64,000 bases of DNA, taken from Lepidostoma basale (lineage: Eukaryota > Arthropoda > Insecta > Trichoptera > Lepidostomatidae). The notes below the pieces were generated by a model. That model was not told the DNA's origin. It worked only from the letters and a program-made list of their open reading frames with translations, and did not search any database. Below, in pieces: positions 1 through 9,933 of the stretch (position 1 is its first letter; each line of letters opens with the position of its first letter). The stretch covers positions 124,001 to 188,000 of the forward strand of contig JAHDVF020001376.1 in NCBI GenBank assembly GCA_022606425.2, in the 5' to 3' direction. The position numbers and the translations under genes were made by a program.

Positions 1-219
1 TTTGAACTTTTTTCAGATTTCGAATCTGCAGATTGAATCAACAGTTGATCCCAAAATCTAATAAGAAAGTTGAAAATAAAACAGACAAAAGTTGAAAACA
101 AAGGCCAATAGTATTACTTAATAATATTTTATAATATTGTGAAAAAAATACTTACACGCATTCTCGAATTTTATAAAATAACATAGACATGGTCTTACTA
201 AAGGTACAAAGAAAGGTGA
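1..219. other. AT-rich sequence, nothing recognised
   Basis: No reading frame, repeat or structured motif that I can name. Confidence 0.5.
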
Positions 220-449
220 TTTTTTTTTGTATACAACAGGTCGCTTGAGCCACAATTACTGTATACAATTTATTTTAGCTATTCTTATGACATGTGATAG
301 GTAGCCAATCTATCGCCATTTTATTGTCGCGTGAATTTTCCAAACCAGACCAAACACATTGTGACAATCACACTGCTATCTCCAGGAATCGAACCCGGGA
401 CCTTCGGAGTGGAAGTCAGAACTCTTACCATTCTGCCAGGAAGGTCGGC
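220..449 (-). mobile_element. tRNA-derived SINE, 3'-tail type 2
   Basis: On the minus strand it starts with a tRNA-like head. The polymerase III B box (GGTTCGATTCC) is at 384-394. The shared SINE body follows (ATCACATGTCATAAGAAT-like), then a type 2 tail ending in TGTTGTATAC and a poly-A run at 220-228. Other type 2 copies are at 8822-9066 and 42495-42715. No TSD was found. Confidence 0.75.
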
Positions 450-482
450 AATATATAAGTTATAAATAATTTTATAACTATG

Positions 483-577
483 TAACCATTACGCCGTCTC
501 AATGACTACAACACTGTTCTTTTCTAACATGCATATCTCATTCCTAAACATTCATACATCGTGTCATGCAGGCACGT
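483..577 (-). pseudogene. LINE-A 3' relic
   Basis: A degraded minus-strand piece of the LINE-A 3' end. It keeps the TTACGCCGTCTC box near the element end and the segment that in other copies encodes RRACM.RCMNVEE. Confidence 0.55.
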
Positions 578-760
578 CGATTTATTTATATAATAATTGT
601 CCTGTAAACTTTGTTATGTATTATATATAAAGGACAAAGTTTACAATAGTGTCACCAGTCTGTCGATGCCAGCGAGCCTGGGGAAACCGGTCGCTCTCGA
701 AATAAAGACAAAAGTGGAAGTAGTAAAACATCGTTTTATTTAATTATTATTTAGTTAGAA
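578..760 (+). mobile_element. HHE-R element (ribozyme plus 3' tail)
   Basis: Contains the R-family hammerhead-like motif (656-696). The R-family tail follows: AATAAAGACAAAAGTGGAAG, then a run ending TTTTATTTAATTATTA near 750. Upstream, a short inverted repeat (ACAAAGTTTAC) matches the sequence next to the ribozyme at 15740-15770, so it belongs to the element body. No protein coding capacity. Confidence 0.6.
656..696 (+). ncRNA. hammerhead-like ribozyme, R family
   Basis: Stem I strands are CAGT (656-659) and GCTC after the cleavage base. The core box is CTGTCGA, followed by an extra T, then stem II GCCAG/CTGGG with loop CGAGC, then GAAA and the palindrome ACCGGT. C692 is the expected cleavage base. 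The closing C of stem II has become G here, so this copy may be weak. Compare 31445-31485, where pairing is intact. Confidence 0.55.
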
Positions 761-1159
761 TAAGTCTTTTTCCATACGAAAACTGGCATGAGACGAATCT
801 TTTCCAGTGAAAGATATCACAACTTACACAAAGTAACAAAAAACAACATTACAAGTGGTCTGGTAGCATTCCAATTACATTTCGCACACGCGATTGTTTC
901 GCTTGAGAAAATTTCAATATAAAATTCCGATTTTAGCGCAAGATGAAGTTCAATGCTCCATATTTCGTAAAGAACTACAAACGATGTTAACAGGAAGGCC
1001 GGAGTAAGTACCCAACGCTAATTTGTGTAAAATGATAATAAATTTTGTGCCGTGTGAACCCACCTACAAACACATAATTCGAATATAAAAATGGAATCGA
1101 ATTTTCAAACAACGTTACGAACTAATTTAAACCATAATCTTAACCTATAATATACAATT
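761..1159. other. no recognised feature
   Basis: AT-rich, with only short frames and no repeat relation that I noticed. Confidence 0.4.
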
Positions 1160-2016
1160 CTTCAGAACGGGCTATGTAGTTGAACTCCTCCTAAACAACG
1201 GGACCGATTTTGATGAATTTTTTTGTGTAGTGGGTCCCTGGATGGTTTAGATCAGAGGTTCCCAAACTTTTTTTATCCCGTAGACTCCCTGCAGATTTCT
1301 TCTATTTTGAGTAGACTCCCTGTTTCGTTTTTTTCAGGGTAAAAAAAATCCGAAACAAAAAAGCCAGAATTCGTTGTCGATCTTTTTTTTAGCTCATTGG
1401 GGAAAATTTGCCGGTCGAAATCTTAGGCCACCTTTTTAATAGCTCATTTCGGAAATCGAATATCCGATCCAATTTAGTTGAACCATCTCATGGACCCCCA
1501 ATTTTTTTTTACAATCGTCGTAGACTACTTGGGGGTCTATATAGACCACTTTGGGGATCACTGGTTTTTAGTTCACAATTTGACCCGGTGGGCGACTGTT
1601 AAAACCTTTTGAGAAGAATTGTTATGTTTGTTTACCATAGATGGCGCTGATTTGATGAAAATGCGCAAATCACTTACGTTGTAGCGTGGTGCAGATTTAA
1701 AATTCTGTTCGCTGTGTTTCGATATTTCATGCATGGCATGTATCACAATTGCGTGCATAATGAGTGTGTTATTCATCGACAAAAAAAAATTGAAATAACG
1801 TTTAAATCATAAATGAAGTGTATTTAAACACGTACATAGTGCAAATGTGTAAGGTGCAGTGTTGAAGTGAATATTTTAAAGGATCTTCTATGAATTTCAA
1901 TTATATACATGTACATTTTGTATAGGTATAGTTTATCGAAAAACGTTTGCTGAACCAGCTAAAAGCAGGCAAGCCAACGTTCGGGCAGGACAACGTCTGT
2001 GGGCACCGCTAGTATA
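1160..2016 (+). mobile_element. Helitron/Helentron-like non-autonomous element
   Basis: The 5' part (1160-1250) reads GAACGGGCTATGTAGTTGAA..., then ..GGACCGATTTTGATGAA, a signature shared with 43425-43540. The 3' end near 1985-2012 (CAACGTCTGTGGGCACC, then GCTAGTATA) resembles the CTAG-type ends of insect Helentron-derived repeats. That attribution is from family knowledge. A hAT-like MITE interrupts it at 1254-1564. No Rep/helicase coding is present. Confidence 0.4.
1254..1564. mobile_element. hAT-type MITE
   Basis: The left end CAGAGGTTCCCAAAC and the inverted right end (CAGTGATCCCCAAAG) are hAT-style terminal repeats. The candidate 8-bp duplication is imperfect (GTTTAGAT against GTTTTTAG). 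Part of its interior, the GGACCCCC / GGGGGTCTATATAGACCACTTTGG segment, recurs at 7084-7195. Confidence 0.5.
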
Positions 2017-2057
2017 GGACAATATTACACTACAACATTTTGAATGTATACAAATAC

Positions 2058-2575
2058 TTGTAGACAAATACTGGATTTCACCCATTGCGGGTTAATCATT
2101 TTTGAGCATTAATTGTATCTCAATAGAGACGAAGATGTAAATTGTTTTTTGGAAACATAATATGGTGGTCGAGGCGTTTACATGACTTTACCCCATTCCG
2201 CCCTTCTTACGACCACCACTTCTGACAAATGTTTGAAAGATGTATTCCTGCAGCCTTTCACATTGTATTAATAAAGATTTTCTGCTTAATGCTTACACCT
2301 ATTCTTAATAGATGGCGCTAGTGTAGATTGAACAAAAATATGTGAAGTGTTCCTCAACATATTAGCATATATACATCTTTCAAAAATTTGTCAGACGTGG
2401 TGGTCGTAAGAAGGGCAGAATGGGAAATGTTGTATTACATAAAGCGATCGCTTAATCCAACCAATGACAGGTCATAAGTCCTGTAAACGCCTCGACCACC
2501 ATATTCTGTTTTCAAAAAACAATTTATATCTTCGTCTCTATTGAGAACAATTAATCCTTAAAAATATTTCACTCA
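2058..2575. repeat. foldback element E, two-armed copy
   Basis: Long inverted repeat. The left arm (about 2090-2240) includes CTCAATAGAGACGAAGATG, TGGTGGTCGAGGCGTTTACA and GCCCTTCTTACGACCACCA. The right arm (about 2380-2570) repeats these inverted. The centre holds GATGGCGCTAGTGTAGATTG. One-armed copies lie at 26105-26440 and 63003-63365. No transposase; a MITE-like or snap-back element. Confidence 0.7.
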
Positions 2576-2949
2576 ATTCTGTATTCTAAATATAAATTTA
2601 AACATGTTCTTATTTTTAAAAATATGTTTTGATCACCATATTTATGATTTTCTATGCTCTGACTAAGAAAATGTTCAATTTGTTAACAAAAACGCTACTT
2701 TGCGGAAATTCACTTATCGTGGTAGAGTCTGGAACGGATTAACGAGGGATTACTGAAAAGATTAAAATTAATTATTCGATACAAATCAGGTGAAAGTATA
2801 ATGAACACAATTATTTAATTGACTATGTGATGCAATACTTGCAGATGTAATGTATATTTTTAAAGAATACTAAATAACGTAATAATTTAACGTACATTAT
2901 TCCTATCACCAGCTAATTAAACCATTGCAAATTGACGATTTTTATGAAA
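2576..2949. other. no recognised feature
   Basis: AT-rich sequence without assignable repeats or frames. Confidence 0.4.
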
Positions 2950-3045
2950 TAAAACACTGTTTTTTACACTTTTGAGTTTATTTTTCTCGGCATGTTTCGA
3001 AGGCCTTCATCATCGGGAGAACGATATAAACTAACCAAAATTATT
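2950..3045 (-). mobile_element. HHE-B element with hammerhead-like motif
   Basis: The minus strand carries the B-family ribozyme at 2984-3022. Stem I is GTTCTC/GAGAA, the core is CCGATGA plus an extra T, stem II is GAAGG/CCTTC, then GAAA and ACATG. The base pair expected at U16.1 reads C here, so this copy is probably damaged. The tail (AATAAACTCAAAAGTG, then a T-run and TTTTATTTCAT) matches 38050-38270. Confidence 0.55.
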
Positions 3046-3106
3046 ACAAACTGACGATATGGTCTCAATGCTATATGTCAGTATAGGCCTTACGCAGGTT
3101 TTGTTT
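3046..3106 (-). pseudogene. LINE-B fragment
   Basis: The segment GGTCTCAATGCTATATGTCA and the following CTTACGCAGGTTTTG match the LINE-B stretch at 34695-34745 (minus strand, encoding a Y.IET.A-like run). The fragment is cut by the LINE insertion at 3122-3421 and resumes after 3436. Confidence 0.5.
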
Positions 3107-3121
3107 CATTCAGTTATCATT

Positions 3122-3421
3122 CTTCTTCTTCTTTTTGTCCTGTCACACCTTCGTGGTGCATAGGGCCTCAAGGAACCCTTTCCACCCGACTCTATCGCAT
3201 GCCTGATGCCTAACATCATCCCAAGTGAGGCCTGCCGCCTTAAACTCATCCTGCAGGGTTCTTCTCCAGGTGGCTCTAGGTCTGCCTCGCTTTCTCTTTC
3301 CCCCCATAGGGGACCAGTCTAGTGCACCCTGAGCGATGCAGGCTGGGCTCCGTCTCAGAGTGTGACCGATCCACTGCCATTTGCGTCTAGCGACCTGTTC
3401 TCTAATTGGCTTTTCGCCTGC
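3122..3421 (-). pseudogene. 5'-truncated LINE C-terminus (RTE/CR1-like), TSD-bounded
   Basis: The minus-strand frame begins MAGEKPIREQVARRKWQWIG and ends ..GFLEALCTTKV*. WQWIGHTLRR and GKRKRGRPRATW are typical of the C-terminal tail of arthropod and mollusc non-LTR reverse transcriptases. The 3' side ends in a GAA-type microsatellite (plus-strand TTCTTCTTCTTC near 3122). A 15-bp direct repeat, CATTCAGTTATCATT, at 3107-3121 and 3422-3436 is a target-site duplication. RT and endonuclease domains are missing, so it is dead on arrival. Confidence 0.8.
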
Positions 3422-3499
3422 CATTCAGTTATCATTATAGTCATAAATTCCTTTATTATATGTTTATAGTATAAAATTGTTACTCCCACTATTTGTGTA

Positions 3500-3835
3500 T
3501 TTATTTTATATATATATCGTTCAGCTGGTTGCCTCGCAGTGTGCTCCGCCCATTTCAACTTCAAGTCCGCAATCGTTTCCGTAATATCAGTAACTTCAGT
3601 TATGTCCATCGTTTCCATAATGTCGTCTCCATAATGTCATCAACTTCAGTTTCGTCCATCGTTCAGTTGGTTGCCTCGAACTGTGCTCCGCCCATCTCCA
3701 GTTTAAGTTTTCAATCATCTTCATAATATACTTTAGTTCTTTCTATGGTTACAATATTATGGTACGTTTTCTTTCGAAGACCTCCGAGCATGGCGCGCTC
3801 CATTGCTTTCTGGGCTACACGCAGTCTGATCACAA
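3500..3835 (-). pseudogene. decayed LINE C-terminal relic with internal duplication
   Basis: Minus-strand conceptual reading shows AMERAMLG-like and RTKV-like pieces with stops, similar to the LINE-C N-terminal side at 42112-42468. A stretch of about 55 bp (TTGCCTCG..GTGCTCCGCCCAT) occurs twice, near 3520 and 3662, so part of the relic was duplicated in tandem. Confidence 0.45.
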
Positions 3836-3992
3836 ATTAGACGGTCAGTGTCATGGTTTCTGATCCATCAGTGAAAAAAATATATGTATATGATAATGCC
3901 CGATAGAAAGATAAAATATGTCATTCCCATTAAACAATGCAGAACCCCTTGAAAATTGATGTTTTCATCAATATTAAATAATGAATTCAAGT

Positions 3993-4386
3993 CTTCTTCT
4001 TCGATGGCCCTACAGCCCATATCGAGCCTTAACCTCCAGTATTCTTCGCCTCCAACTTCTCACGTCCTCCGCTTCGACCCTCCAATCTGACACTCGTAAC
4101 AATTTCGCCCCATCTCTCCTAACTTCATCCTCCCATCGCAGCCTTGGTCGTATAATTGGCCTTCTACCACCTGGGTGCCACTCCAGCAATCTTTTTGGAG
4201 TTCGCGATGACGGCATCCTCTGCACGTGACCGGCTCATCTCAGTATATTCATTCTGACCTGTGTGGAGAGACTGGGAGCTTTGTAAATATGGTACAGCTT
4301 GTCATTATGCCGCACTCTCCAGCCTTCACCGTCATTCACAGGTCCCAGAATTCTGCCCAGCACCCTTCTCTCAAACGTATCCAGTC
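3993..4386 (-). pseudogene. LINE C-terminal fragment, TSD-bounded
   Basis: Minus-strand reading: an upstream ..RRVLGRILGPVNDGEGWR-like stretch, a stop, then HVQRM..SRTPKRLLEW..GGRRPIIRPRLRWEDEV..LEVKARYGL*. This is the thumb/C-terminal tail of a non-LTR reverse transcriptase. Its tail is a GAA-repeat at 3993-4002. The 10-bp duplication GAATTCAAGT is at 3983-3992 and 4387-4396. The in-frame stop near 4229 and the 5' truncation make it a pseudogene. Confidence 0.75.
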
Positions 4387-4396
4387 GAATTCAAGT

Positions 4397-4785
4397 ATTA
4401 TTCAGATTAAATCAATTAGATTGAGCCATAAAACATATCGCATAATAATTATTTAATGACAATAATATGGAATTGGTTCTGCACATTAGACCATCGTTTC
4501 ACTTTCATTAGTTATAGGTACCTCGAGTGTCCTAATGCGATTTCTTGGGACTGGGTTGGAGCAGGGTTCGGAATGTGGGACGGGAGGGTGTGCGGAGGCG
4601 GCCCTGTAGCGTGAATAGTTGATGGGGCCTCAGGGCTCATCACGTGCTATACCTGGAGCCGCTCACAGGGTTGGCTCAGTGGAAATTAAACGCCCACCGG
4701 TTTGTACATACAACTAAAAAAATAAATAAAACAAAGTAAACTGAAAGATAATTTAAATATAGGTAACTAACTACCTAACTAATCA
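4397..4785. other. unassigned, with a GC-rich patch
   Basis: 4545-4690 is noticeably GC-rich (GGGACGGGAGGGTGTGCGG, CTGGAGCCGCTCACAGGG). It looks like the 3' untranslated region of some LINE, but I found no second copy to confirm. Confidence 0.3.
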
Positions 4786-5217
4786 TCACGCCATTTCCCC
4801 GGAGGGGTAGACAGAGAAGATGGATTGCCACAATGCTCTGTCCTGGCATACCTCTCGGGCTTCCTCTACATTCATATATCGTACCATGCACGCACGTCGA
4901 TTATTCCGACGTCGAATGTGGCCGCCTTTTAGTATTTGATTAATTTGGTCATGCCATGTTTTCCTCGGACGTCCTCGGCTTCCTTTTCCACTCACGCTGC
5001 TTGTGTACAATTTTTTAACCATTCTACTCTCATCCATTCGTTCCATATGTCCAAACCATCTCAGGGATCCTTTTTTAATTTTATCCATGATGCAGTCATC
5101 TGCCTTACATTTCTATCTATTTCGCACATTCTTCTTAGTGATCTCATTTCTACGGCGTTTACCTGCTTTCATCCTTCTTTTGCCAGCTCCACGCTTCACT
5201 TCCATACATGATGGCTT
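4786..5217 (-). pseudogene. LINE-A C-terminal fragment
   Basis: The minus-strand frame (4786-5088) reads MDKIKKGSLRWFGHMERMDE.. then SRGRPRKTWHDQINQILKGG and ..RRACMVRYMNVEEAREVCQD. This is the C-terminal tail of a non-LTR reverse transcriptase that ends shortly before the family's (GTTA)n tail (plus-strand TAACTAACTACCTAACTAA at 4761-4779). Upstream to 5217 another frame continues as RINAV-like and YGSEAW, so there is a frameshift. No RT core remains. Confidence 0.8.
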
Positions 5218-5475
5218 AATATAGGTACTATATAATATAATATTATTTTTCTATTTAACCAACGCCTAGGGTTATCTAATAAAGAATAACAAACATTTAA
5301 GAATTAATAGGGCAATTTTGCAATGGCTGTTAATACGATCAGGAACATTTATTATTATATACGAGTATTATACATTATTTAGTAGGGTTTATTTTTGGTC
5401 ACATGTTTATGTGTTTTACCCGTAAGTTTTAACTTGGTTATATATTATACAGAACGCAAACAAATTATTTACCTT

Positions 5476-5600
5476 CTGCCAGTTCCATGCTTCACTTCCA
5501 TACATCTGGGATGGTACTAAAACTCCACTGTGAAGGCTATTTTAGCATTAATTGATATTTTTTGTTTCCAATAACAGTTTTTAAAGCTTCCTTCCTTTGT
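5476..5600 (-). pseudogene. LINE-A upstream fragment
   Basis: The minus strand keeps GCATGGAACTGGCA (WNWQ) and the adjacent TACCA..GATGTATGGAAG region. It reaches further upstream than most LINE-A copies here, up to the ..KIAVHNGV..-like stretch seen at 28300-28360. Confidence 0.5.
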
Positions 5601-5609
5601 TAACCCCCC

Positions 5610-6055
5610 TCATTCTAACCTTTCTTTCGAGGTCACTATCCATTCGACCATCCGCCGTGAACATGCTACCTTAATAGTCAAACTCAGACAAAAAGAAAAA
5701 AGAAGAAAGAGAGATATAAGAGATAGATGCTTTCTGAGGGTAGCCTCACTATCGTGGAAGATGTCCACGTCGGAAGAGATGCGGTTTAGAACGATTATTG
5801 CCCTGCCCACGGGCATTACCTTAGGTAGATTGGTTCTACACAGTGGCAGGTGAAATAATCTATGTTGCCTTTGTCGCAGATAATTGTCAGGGACAAACAA
5901 AGTCAAGTCATTCAAAATATCAGAGTTATGTATTCGACCACGAATCAGTTGAAAAAAATGAAGACCTAAATCGAAAGTTCGTCTAATTTCCAATGATTGG
6001 TAGTCCAGCATACCCAGCAAGAAATCAGTTGGGTACAGCCAGGGGTAATAACCGT
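5610..6055 (-). pseudogene. Jockey-type LINE J2, C-terminal part
   Basis: The frame 5610-6020 (minus) reads MLGMLDYQSLEIRRTFDLGL.. then FQLIRGRIHN.., ..LFVPDNYLRQRQHRLFHLP.., CRTNLPKVMPVGRAIIVLN and SSDVDIFHDSEATL. LGML..SLE.RR, QLIRGRI and RTNLP..PVGRAI..LN are hallmarks of the Jockey/CR1-type C-terminal domain. The DIFHDSEATL run is important: the minisatellite at 38600-40560 looks like an expansion of it. No RT active site is present. Confidence 0.8.
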
Positions 6056-6067
6056 TTTAACTAACTA

Positions 6068-6546
6068 ACTAACTTACCATCACGCCGTCTCCCCGGAGGG
6101 GTAGGCAGAAAGAATGGAACGCCGCACGGTTCTGTCCTGACATACTTCTCTTGCTTCCTCTACATTCATACATTTTGTCATGCACGCACGTCTATTTCTC
6201 CGACTCATCACGTGACCAACATTTAATATTTGATTGATTTGATCGTGCCACGTTTTCCTCGGCCTTACTCTATTTCTAGCTCCGTTCACGCCGTTTAAAT
6301 ATATCTTCTTTACCATTCTGTCTTCACTCATTCTTTCCATGTGTCTAAACCATCTTAATGACCCTTTCATTGTTTTGTTCATAACACTTTCATTCGCACC
6401 ACACATTTACTTCTCTTACTTGCGTTTGACACTCTATCATATACAGATTTGCCACACATTCGTCTTAGAGATCTCATTTCTACTGCATTTGTTCTACTTT
6501 CATCCTTCTTTTGCCAGTTCTATGGTTCACTTCCATACATAAGGGT
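6068..6546 (-). pseudogene. LINE-A C-terminal fragment
   Basis: The minus frame 6080-6406 carries GSLRWFRHMERM, RVRPRKTWHDQINQILN and RRACMTKCMNVEEAREVCQD. The 3' end TTCGGGGAGACGGCGTGATG-like box and the (GTTA)n tail are at 6060-6095. Upstream (to about 6546) the SLRRMC and YGSE-like parts continue out of frame. G-to-V (RVRPRK) and other changes show decay. Confidence 0.8.
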
Positions 6547-7030
6547 CGCGTTTTCTTTAAGGTATTATACAAAAAACGTAAGAGCTTAAGAATGTGACCA
6601 GTTCGGGCCTGAGCCCTAAATAATATCTTACATAAATCAAGGCCCGGATTCTGCATGTACCCCTATTCCTCAAGTAAACACTAACTACGCTCATAAATCG
6701 GCGATCCGAAATACACGTATGTAAATCAGCTGAGAGTTGGATCATACGAAGCGGGGACGGGTCAGAGGATAGTGCGACAAGGTACGAATATTTATGTAGC
6801 ATATTTAATTACCTGTCTTAATATTATATTTAGCAGCATCTCAGTTCCCTGCCTTCCAAGGAATATCTAAAACAGACCTGTCATAGTTTTTAAAATATAT
6901 CTTTTGACCAAAATATATACTCAAACACCTTTGCATATCCGTGCAAAGAACTGTGGAAAAACAATAAAAAAACAAATATTTCTTTCGAACGTATGTTTGA
7001 ATAATGCATATTTTTAAATATACAAATTTA
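6547..7030. other. no recognised feature
   Basis: Short open frames only (for example minus 6557-6802), none with a recognisable family signature. Confidence 0.4.
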
Positions 7031-7195
7031 TTAATAAAATTTAGTCCATTGTTTTGGCCGAAACACTATACTAAATAGATTCGATATTGGTAACGTGGAC
7101 CCCCAATTTCAATTTTTCCAACTGTCGTAGACTCTCTGCAAGTTGTCGTGGACCCTTGGGGGTATATATAGACCACTTTGGGAATCAATGATTTA
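7030..7195. repeat. HHE-Q tail motif followed by hAT-like MITE piece
   Basis: AGTCCATTGTTTTGGCCGAA at about 7044-7063 is the outer tail of the Q family (also 32200 and 49243). 7090-7195 (GTGGACCCCCAATTTCAA .. GGGGGTATATATAGACCACT) matches the right part of the hAT-type MITE at 1254-1564. Confidence 0.5.
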
Positions 7196-7604
7196 AAATT
7201 AAGGGTTATTTAAGCCGTTTACACTTTGAAATTTCATATTGACAACTTCTTCTATTCATAAAAAATAGTTATTTAAATCAATGTACGTAAATTTATTGTT
7301 CAAAATACTGACCTTTTTATGCTTAAATTTTAAAATATAAAAAACACCCTCATTCTCTTTTGTGGAATTTCAAATTTTTAATTTGAAACAATGTGAAAAT
7401 TGATTTATTTCAATGATTCTGTTTAGCTTATTTTTTTAGATTTCTATAACTATTTATGAAAACGTATATTTAATGTATATTTTAAAATAGATCACATTTG
7501 TTTATTATTATTTTTGTGAATAGTTGTGTATAGTCTTCTTTTGGTCGACTTGGTGAGTGTTAGCGTTAGTTTAGCGTTTCTGCGCCATATGTCAGTACTA
7601 AAGT
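7196..7604. other. AT-rich, nothing recognised
   Basis: No frames or repeats that I can name. Confidence 0.4.
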
Positions 7605-8066
7605 GTATCTTCTTCTTCTTCTTCTTAATCAGCCTATTCCCGTCCACTCCTGGACAAAGGCCTCCTCCATTCGCTTCTATGTCACTCTGTCTTTTGCAGA
7701 CTGCATCCAGGTTATTCCGACGTGTCTGTTCAGATTATTATTATTATTTTGTTGAATTGCTCTTTACATCATGACAGCACGAGCCAAATCGATGTAAAGG
7801 GTATTATAGCTATAATAGAGATTCTCGTGACATGTGATAGGTAGCTAATCTATCGCCATTTTATTGTCACGAGAATTCTACACCAGACCAAAGACAGTGT
7901 AACGATCACACTGTCCTTGCCGGGAATCGAACCCGGAACCTTCGGGGTGGCAGTCAATGCACTTACCACTTGGCCACGAAGGTTGTCAAAGATCAGATCA
8001 TCCTTCCACCGTAGTTGCGGTCGCCCTGCACCTCTTTGCCATCCACGGTCTTCAAGTCAGCAGTAA
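7605..8066 (-). pseudogene. LINE-C C-terminal fragment split by a SINE
   Basis: Two halves (7605-7740 and about 7988-8066) together cover the LINE-C tail: GRPQLRWKDDLNRH.G-like, then MQS..DR.TWK.MEEAFVQEW. The tail is the GAA repeat (plus-strand TTCTTCTTCTTCTTC at 7609-7625). The interruption is the SINE at 7745-7987, with TCAGAT on both sides. Compare the uninterrupted copy at 42093-42460. Confidence 0.75.
7745..7987 (-). mobile_element. tRNA-derived SINE, 3'-tail type 1
   Basis: The minus-strand head contains the A box (TGGCCAAGTGG, near 7970) and B box (GGTTCGATTCC, near 7920). The body ends in GATGTAAAGAGCAATTCAAC and an (AAT)n tail at 7733-7750. It sits inside LINE-C, so it is the younger insertion. 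Confidence 0.8.
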
Positions 8067-8635
8067 ATACCAGAGTGTATAAGAACCTCAAATTCTGTAG
8101 GTAATGCTTCTGATATAAATAAATAAATAAGGTTATCGAGTGGCTATTTCTATAAAATGACTATTTTCGAATGGGTGGTAGGATATAAACGTTTGTGAAC
8201 CTCTGTTATGACAAAAAGCTACAATGATCTCTTTGACATTGTCACTAGCGCCATGTCACGTGAACCTGCGACTGCCGGACAGAGTTCCATTCGAGTGATT
8301 TAACATTTGACTCCGAAACAATTCTTCGCACTTGACATTTCATTTGTTTCACGACAATAGCACGTCGGTCTGATTGGTCCTAGCTAGTACCAGGAAGTCT
8401 GCGATTATCTCTCTGTGTACTGATATCAATTCCTTGTATCGCTTCCTGTTATTTAAAAACTGAATGTACAATTCTCGAATATGTATTAATCAATTTAGTT
8501 CATATTTCCACAAAACTTCGGAAGTAGAATTAACAGAGAATAAAATATACACAAATAACATCAAATCGCGAAAGATTATTTTGAAATTAATGATTATTCC
8601 GATTATAAAATTTAAAAAAGGTGAGTGATATTCTT
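8067..8635. other. no recognised feature
   Basis: No coding or repeat signature noticed. Confidence 0.4.
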
Positions 8636-8812
8636 CTTCTTCCTCTCTTATCGGAGGTTGGATAACATCATGGCTATTTCTACCTTTGATGCAGCAGCTC
8701 TAAACAGAGTTGTTATACTGCAACTGAACCATTCTTAAAGGTTTTCTAGGCAGCATTTCCTTCTTCTCCCAACACTCCGTTTTCCATATATTTTATCTTG
8801 GGTAAGGATAGG
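8636..8812 (-). pseudogene. LINE C-terminal fragment
   Basis: Minus-strand reading gives GKRSVGRRRKCCLENL, a stop, then FSCSITTLFRAAASKVEIAM and MLSNLR*. The ending ..KV.IAMM.SNLR is a common terminus of arthropod non-LTR reverse transcriptases. A GAA-repeat tail lies at 8632-8650. Stops show it is dead. Confidence 0.6.
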
Positions 8813-8821
8813 TGGTATTAT

Positions 8822-9066
8822 AAAATGTTTTTTTAAAGCTTTTTTTATTAATTTTTTTTATTGTACTCGTATACAACAGGTCGTTTTTGAACCCAATTAC
8901 TGTTTACAATTTATTTTTTATGTAGCTATTATATTGATTCTCATGACATGTGATAGGTAGCCAATCTATCGCCATATTATTGTCACACACCAGACCAAAG
9001 ACAGTGTGACAATCACACTGACATCGCTGGGAAGTCAGATCTCTTACCACTCTGCCACGAAGGTCG
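8822..9066 (-). mobile_element. tRNA-derived SINE, type 2 tail, head eroded
   Basis: The body matches the other SINEs (GACATGTGATAGGTAGCCAA). The tail reads ..TTGGGTTCAAAAACGACCTG, then TTGTATACGAGTACAATAAA on the minus strand. The B box region is deleted (the sequence jumps from CACTGACATCGCTGGGAA to GTCAGATCTCTTACC), so polymerase III promotion is lost. Confidence 0.7.
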
Positions 9067-9071
9067 CATAC

Positions 9072-9788
9072 ATTAGTACGGCGCACAATGGATCCATTTG
9101 GTAAAAACAGGGACTTAGGGGTCGAACTCCGAATTTTGCCCTGATTTTTTTAAAATTAGGTCCTTTGTGTGATTCCAAACCATTTTTACATTTGAACTTT
9201 CCTTGATATAACTGCTAATTTCCAAGAAAAAAATGTTATTGTTTTTTTTGTATGAAGCAAAACTGATTTTTTCAATTATTTCGGAATCAGGTGGATACGT
9301 CAAAACCAAACATAGTAAGGATTATAGAGGGCAAAATCTTCTACATTACTTGTTACGACATTTACTTCATATCCCTGCCCGTTTAAAAGCAGCAGACATT
9401 ATAATTTTAATTAATTGTTACGAGTATAAAGTGGTTTCGGATTTTTTGTTAGATGCATAAATATGCTAAACGGGCAGAGATATGACGTAGATGTCGAAAC
9501 AAGTAATGTAGAGGATTATGTTTTCTATAATCCTTACCAAGTTTGGTTTTGACATATCCACCCGATTCCGAAATAATTTCAAAAATCAGTTTGACTTCAT
9601 ACAAAAAAAAAACAACAACATTTTTTTTCTTGGAAATTAGCTGTTATATCAAGAAAAGTTTAAATGTAAAAGTGGTTTGGAATCACACAAAGGACCTAAT
9701 TTAAAAAAATCAGGGCAAAATTCGGAGTTCGACCCCTAAGTCCCTGTTTTTGCCAAATGGATCCAGTGTGCGGCGTAACTTATTAGTA
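9072..9788. mobile_element. long foldback element (about 300-bp inverted arms)
   Basis: The arms at about 9080-9375 and 9455-9775 are inverted copies. Examples are ATGGATCCATTTGGTAAAAA against TTTTTGCCAAATGGATCC, and GGGACTTAGGGGTCGAACTC against GAGTTCGACCCCTAAGTCCC. The central loop is under 100 bp. ATTAGTAC occurs at 9072-9079 and 9781-9788, a possible 8-bp target duplication, though 7 bp separate the right copy from the arm. No transposase; the short frames in the arms mirror each other and are not genes. Confidence 0.75.
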
Positions 9789-9933
9789 CCATAAAGTATA
9801 ACAAACCGTCTAAAAACATACACTATCTTCTCCTTTCTGTATATCTTGCGATCTGCTCAGACAGGATTTCAATTATGGTCCTGTGATGAAAGCGTCCAAC
9901 TTCATTTACATCTTTTTGGTGGTCACCCTTTGG

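Noticed and set aside
9115..9460. Small genes inside the foldback arms
   Set aside because: The frames lie in mirrored arms and have no similarity to known proteins.
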